64,000 nucleotides of DNA, taken from positions 36,099,831 through 36,163,830 of the forward strand of contig NC_059368.1 in the NCBI RefSeq assembly GCF_019703515.2, given 5' to 3'. How positions within the stretch are numbered: position 1 is the first letter of the stretch; every line of letters begins with the position of its first letter. Positions 44,568-58,030 of the stretch are shown one piece after another. The position numbers were made by a program, and so were the translations under genes. The stretch is from Myxocyprinus asiaticus (Eukaryota > Chordata > Actinopteri > Cypriniformes > Catostomidae). The notes beneath the pieces were generated by a model. The model ran no database searches and was not told the origin of the DNA. It saw nothing but the letters and a program-made list of their open reading frames with translations.

Positions 44568-47500
44568 GATGGCGCTGCAGATGGCTGCTTCGGTGTGGAG
44601 CTCTCTAGCGTTTTTGTTACTTTTATTTGTTTGTCATGTTTTTTGTCACTCTTTTCCAATCAGTTTCACCAGGGATGAACTACTGAATATTCGGCAGAGC
44701 ATACCTGATAATTTTTTGCCAGTGTTTGATTATTCGGACGTTTTATTAGACATCTTAGTTGGAGGCGTAGTGATACTCTACAAGTGATCCAAAAGACGCA
44801 CGTGAGGGAAGCGAGCCGGCGCGCTTGTGAAGCTTCGTCAACGCAGCTTTAGGACACAGTTGCCGAGTATTCATTTGGCAAATGTCCGCTCCCTCACCAA
44901 TAAAACAGACGAACTGCTTCTGCTCACTCAGACAATAAGGACTTTTCTAACTCAGCTGCTCTGTGTTTCACAGAAACCTGGTTGAATGAAGCCATCCCGG
45001 ACAGCAAGCTATATCTGCCAGGCTTTCAGCTGTTCAGAGCGTATCGCATCGCGGAGTTATCGGGGAAAACAAGAGGCGATGGAACATGCTTTTACATCAA
45101 CTAAAGTTGGTGTACAGATGTTACAGTGTTGAAGAAGATGTGCTGTCCTAATTTAGAAGCATTTTTCATCAACTGGAAGCCTTTCTACTCACTGCAGGAG
45201 TTTTCCTCGTGTATTCTTGTGTGTTTATATCCCACCACAAGCATGCGTGAGAACAGCATTGCAACAACTGGCTGATCAGATCACAGACAAACAACACCCA
45301 GACTCAATTATTATTATTCTGGAAGATTTTAATAAAGCTAACCTCACCCATGAACTGCCAAAATACAAACAACACATCACATGCCCCACCAGAGATAGAA
45401 ATACATTGGACCACTGCTACACCGCTGTAAAAGAAGCATATCCCTCTGTCCCACGTGCAGCTTTAGGACTCTCTGATCACTGTCTGGTTCAACTTTTCCC
45501 AACCTACAGGAAGAAACTAAAATCAGCTAAACCTGTAGTAAGGACTGTAAAGAGATAGACTAATGAAGCAGAGCTGGAACTACAAGCCTGCTTTGACTGC
45601 ACTGATTGGAGTGTTTTTGAGGCTGCAGCTGCAGACCTGGATGAGCTCACAGATACTGTGACATCATATATCAGTTTCTGTGAGGATATGTGCATCCCTA
45701 CTAGGACATTTTTATCATCATTCAATAACGATAAACCATGGTTTACAGGAAAACTCAGGAAAGCTTCCTGAGGCCAAAGAGTTTGCTTACAGAAGTGGGG
45801 ATAAAACATTGTACAACCAGGCCAGGAACACACTTACTAAGGAAATCAGAGTGGCTAAAAGGAGCTACTCTGAAAAGCTGAAAAAAACAGTTTTCAGCCA
45901 AAGATCCTGCATCTGTGTGGAAAGGCCTAAAAAGCATCACCAAGTACAACACACCTCCCCTTCGCTCTGTAGATAGTCAACTAATGGCTGATGAACCGAA
46001 TGTGTTTTACTGCAGGTTTGAAAAGCCCAGTCTCACACCCCTCCCCCGCTCTGATCTTCACACACATACCAACACCTCCTGGAACCCCCCTCCTCACCCC
46101 TCCTGCAACTCAATCTGCACTTATTATTTGTGCGGAGGATGTGTGGGGTTCTTTCTGAAACAAAAGACTAGGAAAGCTTCAGTCCCAGAGGGTGTTTCAC
46201 CTGCCTGTCTGAATGTCTGCGCTGACCAACTGGCCCTCATCTTCACACAGATCTTCAATAGATCACTGGAGCAGTGTGAAGTTCCATGCTGCTTCAAACA
46301 CTCCACCATCATTCCGATCCCCCAAAAAAAACTAAATCACAGGACTTAATGACTACAGACCTGTCGCTGTCAGGTCTGTGGTCATGAAGTCCTTTGAGAG
46401 ACTGGTTTTGGCCTACCTGAAGGACATCACTGGACCCCTGCTGGACCCCCTTCAGTTTGTTTTCTGAGCAAACAGGTCTGTGGATGATGCTGTCAATATG
46501 GGACTATATTATATTCTGCAACACCTCGACAGACCTGGGACTTATGCAAGGATCCTATTTGTGGACTTCAGTTCAGCCTTCAATCCCATCATGCCTGATC
46601 TTCTCTCAACCAAATGGACCCAGCTCTCTGTGCCCATCCCAATCTGTTGATGGATCACCAGCTTTCTGACAGAAAGGCAGCAGCTAGTGAGACTGGGGAA
46701 ACTCACATCCGGGACCGTCACTATTAGCACTGGTGCGCCTCAGGGATGCGTTCTCTCTCCACTGCTCTTCTCCCTGTACACGAATGACTGCACTGCAAAA
46801 GACACCACTGTCAAGCTCCTGAAGTTTGCAGACGACACCATGGTTATCGGCCTCATCCGCGACAGTGACAAGACTGCATACAGATGGGAGGTTGATCAAC
46901 TGGCTGTCTTGTGCGGTCACAACAACCTTGAGCAGAACACGCTCAAAACAGTGGAGATGATAGTGGACTTCAGGAGAAATCACCCTGCACTCCACCCCCC
47001 TCACCATCCTGAACAGCACCGTGGCAGCAGTGGAGTCATTCAGGTTCCTGGGCTCTACCATCTCTCAGGACCTGAAACGGGACACCCACATATACTCCAT
47101 TGTTTAGAAGGCTCAGTAGAGGTTGTACTTCCTTCGCCAGCTGAGGAAATTCAACCTGTCACAGGAGCTGCTGACAGAGTTCTACTCGGCCATCATTGAG
47201 TCTGTCCTGTGTACATCTATAACTGTCTGGTTTGGTTTGGTGGAAATGTGCAGTTAGAATCACTCTGGACCCCACACACCCTGCCCACTCTCTCTTTGAA
47301 CTGTTGCCCTCTGGCCAGCGCTACAGAGCACTGAGCTCCAGGACATCCAGGCACAAGAACAGTTTTTAACCTCAGGCCATTTTCCTCATGGACAATTAAT
47401 GCAATGATGTAAATATATGTTTCATCTACATATGTAAATTCACATATTTAAATTCAATAACTGTACATACCCCTACCTTAGACATACTGTACATTACCAC

Positions 47501-47694
47501 ATGCACATGTACATACGCCATTCTGTTATGTGTCTTATTATTTGGATGTCCATTTATATGCTTTCCTTGTTTTATATTTTGTGTCTTACTGTAATATTCT
47601 GTGTGCACTTGTTTCTCCTATCACCAAAAAATTCCTTGTGTACGTGAGAACACTTGGCAGTAAAGCTCATTCTGATTCTAATTTTGATTCTGAT
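44568..47694 (+). mobile_element. L2-like LINE, full span but degraded
   Basis: Starts GATGGCGCTGCAGATGG and ends in an ATTCTGATTCTAATTTTGATTCTGAT tail, typical of L2/CR1-type short repeated 3' ends. In order: ORF1-like start (44569-44787), endonuclease pieces (LANVRSLTNKTDELL near 44875, IIIILEDFNKANLTHELPKY at 45310, SDHCLVQL at 45475), RT (46400-47000) with APQGCVLSPLLFSLYTND and LKFADDTMVIGL. Many frameshifts; shorter than an autonomous copy. Clade assignment from memory. Confidence 0.82.
46687..47199 (+). pseudogene. RT fingers/palm fragment of the L2-like LINE
   Basis: 170-codon open stretch. Holds GAPQGCVLSPLLF and the catalytic box FADD intact, but upstream motif A (VDFSSAFNPI at about 46560) is in another frame, so the protein is broken. 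Confidence 0.8.
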
Positions 47695-47790
47695 ACCATG
47701 GTGACACTATGGTTACTGTTGTAAAACCATGGTTAATTTTTGTTAGGTAAGGTTAGGTTTAGGGGTAGGGGTTGGTGTATCGTGCCTGTG

Positions 47791-49181
47791 GAACTCTAAA
47801 TAAACACAATAAACACTGCAGTGATGCCCATAAACGGTTTGTTAGTGTTTAATTAGGGGTGCAAATAGTATCTAACTCTCTTTGCTGAGAAAGGCTACCA
47901 AATAAAAGTAATTCAATATAAAAAAATACATAATAGTTAAAATAATTAAAAAAGCAATATATAGGTCCTATAAAAATATGATAAACCAGGTATTCTGATT
48001 GAAATATATTGCATTATTGTGGCAGGCAATTAAAGCATTGATTAGATAATACAAAACGTGGCTTTAGAAGTTATTGTTTGTTTTAATCCCATATCATTGA
48101 ACATAAGCCTGGAGATCCATGAGTCCTGGCAAGCACACGGTCTCTACTATGTAAAAGATTATTTTCATTTAAAAAATTACTTGGTCTGTTGTAATCGTAG
48201 TCACATATGAACTTACAAAATGTATGTCAGGGTAAGAGAGATTCTTGCTGGTGTGATGTAAAATAGACTCTACTAACAGACAATGGGATGGTAACTTGAT
48301 GTTAAATAACTATTTAAATTAATAGGTTTGATTAATGTTCTTATTATTATTAGTAAAATGGGTAATACTTTATAATTGCTCTAATTAATAAAATTCAAAC
48401 ATAATACATTATAAACTGTTTCGCATTGTATAGCTAATATAAGTGTAGTTATATTCATGTTAGCAAGTTACCTTATATTACCATATGCATAAGAATTATG
48501 TATTTTGTTTTCCTACTTTAAAATATAAATTGAAATTATTTGATATGATGAGAAAAAAGGCACCACTGACAGCAGTATAAGGCATTTGATATAATTACAG
48601 GACAAACCAGTTAACTGGTCCAGCATCTGAGAAGAGCATTTAAAACTAACACAGGTGCAGTGACACACAGTTTATTCACAAAGTTTAATAGCATAAATTG
48701 TATTTAAATGCATAAATATTTTCACATTTAACAGCAAATTAAATATACAGCTCAAATAGTGGTTACTTCTGCGCTGCTGGCACATCAGCATCTCACTGTA
48801 GATGCTAGAAATATCCCACCCCTTACTGAAACGGAAAATATGTTTTGTAATAAAAAAAATCCCACTGTAGCAGAAACAAATATTTTGATTGTTTACTCAG
48901 CTGTCCATCTTGCCCTTGCCTTCAGGTCAGCACTCCCGCCTCCCGCTGGTCCATGTGCATTTAGAGAGAATCTCTGTACTCTTTTTGAAGTAAAAAGAAA
49001 AAATCACAATTCACTCTACGCTGCTGCAGCATCACCTCAGTAGATTGAAAGGTTATGGGTCAAAAGCCTACTCGTTGTTCTGCCGGCCATATGTATCATT
49101 ACTCAATTTGGGTGAGCATACGCAAAATCCTTAGAAGGATATGTGGGCATACGGCGTATGCTTGCATGTACCCTAGACCAG
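47791..49181. other. Intergenic, no gene seen
   Basis: AT-rich. ACGGCGTATGC near 49150 is a short palindromic word that may belong to a repeat. Confidence 0.5.
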
Positions 49182-49187
49182 GGTTTT

Positions 49188-49771
49188 TCAAACTTTTTGA
49201 TGCCAAGGACCCCCAAATATGATGATCCTCTTGCCAGGGACCCCTCAGACTGCTATCAGGTCCTTCAATAACGTATAATGTTAGGGCTGCACGATAATGC
49301 TTAAATAGATAATCATGATTTTTTTGCTTAAAATTTTAATCACGATTATTAATCAAGATCTTTCTGCCCATTGAGATTTTTTTATTTTAATTTTATTTAT
49401 TTTTTTCATTACAGGGCTGCACGATTTGGACAAAAAATATTATTGCCACTGCTCTGATATCAATTCTAAAATAAAAAATAAAAAAATACAATAAACAGCA
49501 GCTCTCATGTTGGACATGGTGTTAAAACTACAAACTAGTAAATTATTTGACCAAAATTAAGTCATGTATTGCCGATGCATTACTTCCAATATAAGAGTTA
49601 CTCTGTAGGGTTCACACATAAGTTCTCTAAAAAATTACTTATTATTATTATTGTCATTATTATTATTGTTGTTGCAATAAACAATAGTAATATATTTCTG
49701 TAATAATTTAGCAGGCGGAAATGCTATCTGGACTCAAGCCATTATTTTGACAAGAAAAAAAAAACTGAAGA

Positions 49772-49804
<33 letters not shown>

Positions 49805-50723
49805 GTTTCTGTTGACAACAGCTTTGACAGGCTCTGGTGCTCCTTCATAACATGGTAAAATGCTCCCATCTCCTCCTCGGTCCACAAAACCACAGTGCCA
49901 TGAGTGTATTTTAGATTTTTTAAGCACTTTTAATGGCCAAACATACTTGAAATTATGCAACTGAAGTAAATCTGGAGCGTTTTTTAACGGGGTCAGCGCA
50001 CTTTAACGGCGCACTCAAACCAAACCGATCTCAGAGCAGAGTTGTTCTGAACTTCTGTGCATAATACATAATGAGAGCACGAGATGAAAGTTCATGTCGA
50101 TCGAGCACAGAACTGCTGTAACACCGTGCTGCATACGAAGTTTATTCAGCTTACTTACTGCCTAATCTTAATGGCTTTTAACCGACAGCGCTGTTGAATG
50201 AATGGAACTTTTATGGAAACGGGTCTCAGAACAGTTGAAAGACACCTGATTTTCATCCTACCTCCGTATACAATCTCCGAATGCAGCATTTTCCTTCTTT
50301 CTGATGCAAGCCTTGTGTAATCAAAGTGGCGCACATACGAGACATGCAATACTCAAACTAATGCGGCTCTGTATTTTAGCGTTTGTTCGAAAGTTAAACT
50401 GATTGGTCAGTGGCGAAAAATAGACTTCAGAAGGGCTTTGGCGCTGACAATTTAGTTTGTCATCCGTTGACACAGCCTATAATAAAAAAAAAAAATAGTT
50501 TAATATATGGGTGCAACTTTATGTCTGATCATTTCTGTTTGCTAGCTCACTAATATTGCAGACTGCTGTGAGAGGCAGAAGCCGTGATCGCAGTTAATAT
50601 ATGATTAATTGTGCATCACTTTATAACATGCTTTTTTCACATTTTTTCTGACATTTTCTGCAGACCCCCTAGCACCTCCTTGCGGCCCCCTGGGGGTCCG
50701 CGGACCCCAGTTTGAAAACACCT
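49188..50723. mobile_element. hAT-type non-autonomous element
   Basis: Left end CAGGGTTTTTCAAACTTTTTG ... GGACCCCC and right end GGGGGTCC ... CAGTTTGAAAACACCTG are inverted. About 1.5 kb between them with no transposase. It contains a (TG)n run at 49777-49803. An 8-bp target duplication could not be matched. Confidence 0.65.
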
Positions 50724-51874
50724 GACTACACTACCTGGCTCTCATTCTGTGGCTGTGCTGCTTGTGGGGTTTGTTGAGGCACGCTGACTGCCCACTGCTG
50801 ACGTGGCTCATAAAAACAAACATTTGTATGTACTTCAAGCTTGAATTACTTAGATTGTAGGGAAATAAGAACTTATATTATGGAATTCACTTGCAGGTCA
50901 GAGAATATAATTAATTGTGTTAATATTTTTAACACATTATTTTTTATATACTGTATAATTAATGGATATAAACAGGGTCAAAACTGAAATATCAATCAAA
51001 TTAGCCTAAAGGAACATGCAAAGAGAAGGGAATGTGAAGAACTTTGTGAATGGCATGTCTCAGTATTTCTGCATACACAGATTCCGTGTGAACCTGATCA
51101 TGAGGTTAACATCAGATCATGTTTCAAACAATGACCAAGCATATTCATGTGGGACTGTGTACAGAAATAATAATCACATTTGCCTGAAGCATAATTACTG
51201 AATTTAAATTCCATCAAACCACATCAATGGTTCAACCTTCTCGCGCTGCTGTAGCGTTTCTGGAAATCATTGAGGATTTCAAAGGATGTCGAATTTTTTC
51301 AATTCTGTTCCTTGGAGACGTTTTCAATCAATATTTCTGTGCTTTGGCATTCCAGGAGCAGATGGAATCTCGTTGGAAGGTCCTCTATGAATAAACTTTG
51401 ACATTATCTAGCAACTCTGGCTGAATACACCTAACATTTCTTAGAGAATGCAGGGGCCCAGCACTCCTGCTGACAGACCTGGGATGGTGCTCATGCACTG
51501 ATGCAGTCGAGCAGCTGTAGGGTGATGAATCGGTGGACAGCTGCTGTCTTTGAGAGCAGGTCAGCACAGATTCGCTTACACTGCTGCCTTAAACACAAAA
51601 CATATGAGCTTGTTTTTTTCATGCAATTATAAATATGCCATACGCATTCTGAAGTTCTAGTTGGCGAGAGCATATTCTAAGAGTGTTGAATGGAAAAGAT
51701 TGATCTATAATGATAAATCAGTCATGCCTTTAAGGGATCATTTCACTGTGATTCATACATGCTAGCTTCTTAAACCTGATGCCTTTATCAAATGGACTTA
51801 AGGGCCAATCTAGGACCTGTTCATGTCCAGTCAATTTATGTTATGCTTAAAAAACACACACTCACATACTGTAG
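50724..51874. other. Intergenic, no gene seen
   Basis: Short frames only, no recognised element. Confidence 0.5.
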
Positions 51875-52258
51875 AGTGTACACTCCCTGTCACAAGATTG
51901 GATGCACTTGAATGAATGTTTCTCATGTTCTTAAATGTTTTGTTTTTTTTATGCTTGTGTTAAAATGCTTGAAAGACACATATACAATTGTGCCTACATA
52001 TACTGTACATTTCTTTACAAAACTAGAACTTTTTTTTTTTTTTTTAAGAATGTGTTGGACCAGATAGTGAGTGGATGCCTTTTGAAGTTGGTCGAGTGTC
52101 TGCCCAGAGTGTGCAAAGCTGTAATCTAAGCAATGGGTGACTACTCTGAAGAAGATATAAGATTTATTTTGATGACTTTTCTATTATTCTATGTGAAATA
52201 TACTGTAGTAATGAAAAAGACTGAGTAGGTGTGTCCAAACGTTTGACTGGTAGTGTTC
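51875..52258. mobile_element. Tc1-derived MITE
   Basis: The right end GTGTCCAAACGTTTGACTGGTAGTG is the terminus of a widespread fish Tc1 family; the left end CACTCCCTGTCACAAGATTGG is its decayed partner. The interior has no open frame. Confidence 0.65.
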
Positions 52259-53033
52259 ACCCACCCCTAGAGCATACAGTAGAAAGCATTTTTCAAGGAC
52301 ATAAAGAAAGCAAAATAGATTTTGCCAATGTTTTCATCCAAAGTAATTCTATACCATGTGGGGTAACAGTCCATTTAAGCAATCAGAGGTTAAGTGCCTT
52401 TATCATGGCCAGAGTGTGAGTAGAGCATGAATTGTGACCTCAGTAACTCCCCATTTGTTGGATCACTCCTATACCTTTAGTTCCTTGGCCCTGAGCCGAA
52501 TTTTTGAGTTGTCTTTAGGAAGTTTGGAACATCCACCTTATGTTTATTCTGCTATGCATTATTTCTGAGTGATTTGTCTCTGTGACAAACATACAGGAAT
52601 GTTGAAATTGTATCTCTCTTTTCTGCAGACATTCCTTATTGCATGGAAGGATACAATAAATCAGGGCTGATCCAGTCTACTGGGAGATGCATGATGTGTG
52701 ATATAGGAGAACCGTTCATATAGACACGCCATTCCCGCACAGTGAAACAGAACTGGGTTATTTCACATACACCTCACTAATCTGCAGTTATAGCTCTGAC
52801 TTTTCTCATCTTAAGTCTGAAGAATTTTATCAGTCAAATAGACCATTGATGAAGCAAACATCAAAAATAATGAGAGAATTTTAAAGAGTTTTAAAGCCGA
52901 GAGTTTTAAAGCCAGCCCCCACAAACCCCAGTCGGATGGCGAAATTGTACAAAGGACCCACCCTTGATGAGCAACGCCACTAGTGTCTTGTGTTTTCAAA
53001 TTTCCAGGTGGCAACCCTATAGCAGCCTATAGC
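52259..53033. other. Intergenic, no gene seen
   Basis: No coding evidence. Leads into the tandem array. Confidence 0.5.
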
Positions 53034-53577
53034 CGGAGTGTTTTCAAGTGTTGTTCCAGTGTAGATAAGAGGCGTAAACTTAGCAAAACTCAATTGTTCG
53101 GTTTCCAAACATCATAATTTTACAAAGTATGTGGTACTTGTCAGCATTTTTTAAAGTTTCTGGTTTTGATGTAGGAAAATGCTTTTCCAGTATGGATGAG
53201 AGGAGTAAACGTAGCAAAAATAAATTTTACCATTTTCCAATGTCTTTGTTTTCCAAAGTATGAGGTACTAGAGTGTTTTCGAATGTCTTTTTTTTTTCGG
53301 TGGAGGCAAATGGCGTTCCAGGTGTAGAAAAATGCTGTTCAGTTCAGTATGAATAAGAGGCATGAACATAGCAAAAATCCATTTTCCATTTCCTAACGTC
53401 ATTGTTTTCCAAAGTATGCGGTACTACAAGGCATTTTTGAAAATCTCTGTTTTTGGGGGAGAAAAAGGCCATTCCAGGTGGAGGAAAATGCATTCCAGCA
53501 TTCAATGCATTGCAGCATAAACATAGCAAAACTCAATTTTCCGTTTCCTAACATCATCATTTTCCAAATATACGGAA
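53034..53577. repeat. Degenerate tandem array, left part
   Basis: Units of about 130-155 bp. Landmarks TTCCAGT..GATGAGAGG.GTAAAC recur at about 53055, 53187, 53340 and 53491, and TTTTCCAAAGTATG-GGTACTA at about 53118, 53249, 53404 and 53559. Units differ by substitutions and small indels. The array resumes at 58142. Confidence 0.85.
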
Positions 53578-54078
53578 CTAGAAATTAGGGCTGGGTATTG
53601 GTACAGATTTCCCGATTTGATTCGGATTCACAAGCTCTTGATTCATTATAATGTCCATTTTGCTAACGAATTAAAGAAATTACCTTCCAGCTAATGCTGT
53701 TAATTATACAGGGGACCTTCTAACTTGGTACATTATGAAAATATTAACTTTACTACTTACAACCCCAATTCCGAAAAAGTTGTGACAGTATGAAAAATGC
53801 TAATAAAAACAAAAAGGAGTGATTTGTAAATTATATTCACCCTTTGCTAAATTGAAAGCACTACAACTACACATTATATGATGTTTATTCTTGTGAATTT
53901 CATTGTTTTTTGAAAATGTACAGTGTTTTCAAATCAGATGATTGCAACACACTCCAAAAAAGTTGGGACAGTCGAGTGTTTACCACTGTGAAACATCACC
54001 ATTTGTTCTAATAATACTTATTAAGCATTTGGGCACTGAAGACACAAGTTTGTTAAGTTTAGAAAGTGGAATTTTCCC

Positions 54079-54489
54079 TCAGTCATCCATTATGTAGGTC
54101 TTTAGCTGCACAATTGTACAAGGTCTTTGTTGCCATATGGTGTGCTTCATAATGCGCCACACATTCTCAATTGGAGACTGCGGGCAGGCCAATCTAGCAC
54201 CCAAACTCTCTGCTTTACAGCCATGCACTAGAAATCTGGGCAATATGTGGTTTGAAGTTGCCCTGCTGGAAAATGCAGGGACTTCCCTGGAAAAGACAGT
54301 GCTGGATGGAAATATATGTTGCTCCAAAATTTTTACATATCTGTCTGCATTCATGGTGTTCTCACAGATGTGCGAGTTACCCATGCCATGGGCACTGACA
54401 CACCCCTTGACCATACAGACACTGGATTTTGGACCTGACGCTGATAACAGCTTGGATGGTCCTTTTCCTCTTTGGCCCGGATAACACAA
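54079..54489 (-). pseudogene. C-terminal half of the Tc1-type transposase
   Basis: 137 codons ending near the left terminal repeat. The SPIENVWRIMK motif holds the last catalytic Glu. The region that should precede it (54915-55500) is out of frame and separated by foreign sequence. Confidence 0.75.
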
Positions 54490-54497
54490 CGACTTTT

Positions 54498-54914
54498 ACA
54501 TTTACAGCAATGATTGGCAGCAACATCTGAGGGCGGTTCTGAGGTCGCTGCGACGGGCGGGGCTCACGGCAAATGCCAAGAAATGTGCAATTAGGCGGGT
54601 GGAGGTACGGTATCTGGGGTTCCATTTGGGCCATGGGCAGGTGCGTCCCCAAATTGACAAGATGCCGGCGATTGCGACCTGCCCGAGACCTAAGACCAAA
54701 AAGGAGGTGAGACAGTTCCTGGGGCTGGCTGGCTATTATGAGATTTGTGCCTAACTATTCGGACGTCACCAGCCCGCTGACTGATCTCACTAAAAAGGGA
54801 GATCCAGACCCGGTCCAGTGGACGGAGCAGTGCCATCAGGCGTTTACGCAGGTTAAAGCTGCACTTTGCGGGGAGCCGCTTTTACATGCACCTAATTTCT
54901 CTCTCCCTTTTGAA
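54498..54914 (+). pseudogene. Ty3/gypsy pol patch (RT end to RNase H start)
   Basis: The plus strand reads YSNDWQQHLRAVLRSLRRAG, AKKCAIRRVEVRYLGFHLG, KKEVRQFLGLAGYY, then after a one-base slip NYSDVTSPLTDLTKKG, QAFTQVKAALCGEPLLHAPN. This is the RT thumb/connection of a gypsy element. No LTRs, no other pol domains. Both borders fall inside otherwise continuous Tc1-type sequence. Confidence 0.85.
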
Positions 54915-55909
54915 ATGTGGACTCTTCAGAACAAAAAAACACGGTTCCACTGTTCTACTTTCCATCTAAGATGAGACCGAGCCCAGAGAAGTCAGCAGCA
55001 CTTCTGGTCAGTGTTGATGTAGGGCTTCTGCTTTGCATAGTAAAGTCTTAACTTGCATCTGTGGATGCAGCGGTGAATGGTGTTGACTAACAAAAATTTA
55101 CTAAAGTTATCCCAAGCCCATGTTCATGATATCCATTACAGATGAATGATGTATTTTAAGACAGTTATGTCTGAGGGATCAGAGATCACACGCATTCAGA
55201 AGTGGTTTTCGTCATGCCCTTTACGCACTGAGATTTGACAAGGTTCCTTGAATCTTTTAACTATATTGTGCACTGTAGAGGGTGAAATGCCCAAAATCCT
55301 TCAAATTTGTCTTTGGGGAACATTGTTCTCAAAGTGATGGATTATTTGCTGAAGCATCTGTTGGCAAATTGACAAATCTCAAACGATCCTTGCTCTTGAA
55401 GGACTAGGCTGTTTTTGGAGGCTCCCTATATACAATGACACGATTGCCTCACCTGTTTAACATCTCCTGTTCTACATCACCTTGTTATTTCAACTCATAA
55501 AATTGTTATTAGTCTTAAATGGCCCCTGTCTCAGCTTTTTTGGAGCGTGTTGCAATCATCTGATTTGAAATGACTGTACATTTTCAAACAATGAAATTCA
55601 CAAGGAAAAACATCATATAATGTGTAGTTGTAGTGCTTTCAATATAGCAAAGGGTGAATATAATTTACAAATCACTCCTTTTTGTTTTTATTAGCATTTT
55701 TCATACTGTCCCAACTTTTTCGGAATAGGGGTTATATATTTTATTAGTTTTTGATTATTTTAGTCACATTTTAGCTTTTTAAAATGAACAAATCTATGTA
55801 TTTCATAAATAAATACAATATTATATTGCATATATTATATTTTGTTGCATGTTTATTATTTAATTGTATAATCTGTACTATTTACAAGTATTTCAATCGA
55901 TTTGTTTAA

Positions 55910-56450
55910 CATGTGCTAAAAGCGGTACTGCCTCTTTAAGAAAACTGGATGTTCTGTGAAGAGCATCTGTAAAAGAGCACATATCAACGACAAAGGACTC
56001 AAATGGCTTTACCTCATCAGTGCTATGCGTAATTAGAATTAAATTATTCTTTATTGTTGTTTTTGATCAACAAATGACTGTAAAGAACAGGAAGGGCAGT
56101 AAAACAGACATTAGACGAATGGGTTGTGTGGATCTCGTCTTTGGACACACAGAACGTGTTAATTTTATGTATTTTTTTATTTTTTACTTTAAAAAACACA
56201 GAACAAGTTAAACCAAACGTTAACTCTCAAAACGCAGTGAAAGGATTATGCTGCTGAATACTTACCCACTATGACACATAATCACTGGTGAGTGATCTGT
56301 ACATTTACCAGCCAGTGGCTAATCATAGACATTTTAGTCGCATTTAAGAGCGAAATTTGGTTGCAAATGTGAGTGGTTTCCTTTCATTGTACCAAAGGGT
56401 TGCACATGGAGTAAGTGATCAATCTTGAAATTAAAGAATAGTATATATAT
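55910..56450. repeat. Dispersed repeat B, copy 1
   Basis: Contains GGTACTGCCTCTTTAAGA, GTCTTTGGACACA and GCCAGTGGCTAATCATAG, all of which recur at 62325-63790. It forms the interior of the hAT-like element, so both loci may be copies of the same hAT-like family. Confidence 0.65.
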
Positions 56451-56455
56451 ATACA

Positions 56456-58030
56456 CAGGTGCATCTCAATAAATTAGAATGTCGTGGAAAAGTTCATTTA
56501 TTTCAGTAATTCAACTCAAATTGTGAAACTCGTGTATTAAATAAATTCAATGCACACAGACTGAAGTAGTTTAAGTCTTTGGTTCTTTTAATTGTGATGA
56601 TTTTGGCTCACATGTAACAAAAACCCACCAATTCACTATCTCAAAAAATTAGAATACATCATAAGACCAATAAAAAAAACATTTTTAGTGAATTGTTGGC
56701 CTTCTGGAAAGTATGTTCATTTACTGTATATGTACTCAATACTTAGTAGGGGCTCCTTTTGCTATAATTACTGCCTCAATTCGGCGTGGCATGGAGGTGA
56801 TCAGTTTGTGGCACTGCTGAGGTGGTATGAAGCCCAGGTTTCTTTGACAGTGGCCTTCAGCTCATCTGCATTTTTTGGTCTCTTGTTCCTCATTTTCCTC
56901 TTGACAATACCCCATAGATTCTCTATGGGGTTCAGGTCTGGTGAGTTTACTGGCCAGTCAAGCACACCAACACCATGGTCATTTAACCAACTTTTGGTGC
57001 GTTTGGCAGTGTGGGCAGGTGCCAAATCCTGCTGGAAAATGAAATCAGCATCTTTAAAAAGCTGGTCAGCAGAAGGAAGCATGAAGTGCTCCAAAATTTC
57101 TTGGTAAACGGGTGCAGTGACTTTGCTTTTCAAAAAACACAATAGACCAACACCAGCAGATGACATTGCAACCCAAATCATCACAGACTGTGGAAACAAC
57201 ACTGGACTTCAAGCAACTTGGGCTATGAGCTTCTCCACCCTTCCTCCAGACTCTAGGACCTTGGTTTCCAAATGAAATACAAAACGTGCTCTCATCTGAA
57301 AAGAGGACTTTGGACCACTGGGCAACAGTCCAGTTCTTCTTCTCCTTAGCCCAGGTAAGACGCCTCTGACGTTGTCTGTGGTCCAGGAGTGGCTTAACAA
57401 GAGGAACACGACAACTATAGCCAAATTCCTTGACACGTCTGTGTGTGGTGGCTCTTGATGCCTTGACCCCAGCCTCAGTCCATTCCTTGTGAAGTTCACC
57501 CAAATTCTTGAATCGATTTTGCTTGACAATCATAAGGCTGCGGTTCTCTCGGTTGGTTGTGCATCTTTTTCTTCCACACTTTTTCCTTCCACTCAACTTT
57601 CTGTTAACATGCTTGGATACAGTACTCTGTGAACAGCCAGCTTCTCTGGCAATGAATGTTTGTGGCTTACCCTCCTTGTGAAGGGTGTCAATGATTGTCT
57701 TCTGGACAACTGTCAGATCAGCAGTCTTCCCCATGATTGTGTAACCTAGTGAACCAAACTGAGAGACCATTTTGAAGGCTCAGGAAACCTTTGCAGGTGT
57801 TTTGAGTTGATTAGCTGATTGGCATGTCACCATATTCTAATTTTTTGAGATAGTGAATTGGTGGGTTTTTGTTAAATGTGAGCCAAAATCATCACAATTA
57901 AAAGAACCAAAGACTTAAACTACTTCAGTCTGTGTGCATTGAATTTATTTAATACATGAGTTTCACAATTTGAGCTGAATTACTGAAATAAATGAACTTT
58001 TCCACGACATTCTAATTTATTGAGATGCAC

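Larger units (their letters stand above)
44420..47790. repeat. CCATGG-rich MITE split by a LINE
   Basis: Left part 44420-44567 (GTGGTAACCATG, ACCATGGTGTTACTTCAG, GGTTACTATGATTTTACTAC) and right part 47695-47790 (ACCATGGTGACACTATGGTTAC, AAAACCATGGTTAATTTTTG) read as one repeat when the LINE between them is removed. Confidence 0.65.
53759..55733 (-). mobile_element. Tc1-superfamily transposon with long terminal repeats
   Basis: Left AACCCCAATTCCGAAAAAGTTG and right CAACTTTTTCGGAATAGGGGTT are the tips of inverted repeats of about 220 bp (containing GGAGTGATTTGTAAATTATATTCACC and its mirror). A decayed transposase on the minus strand reads MNADRYVKILEQHIFPSS and SPIENVWRIMKHTIWQQRPC. It lies inside the hAT-like element and is itself interrupted by gypsy sequence at about 54498-54914. 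Confidence 0.85.

Noticed and set aside
45217..45558. Independent endonuclease gene
   Set aside because: Part of the L2-like LINE; same order and orientation as the downstream RT.
48759..49043. 94-codon open frame
   Set aside because: No recognisable domain, no splice or promoter context.
53034..53577. CRISPR-like array
   Set aside because: Units are long, degenerate, with no constant spacers, in vertebrate DNA.
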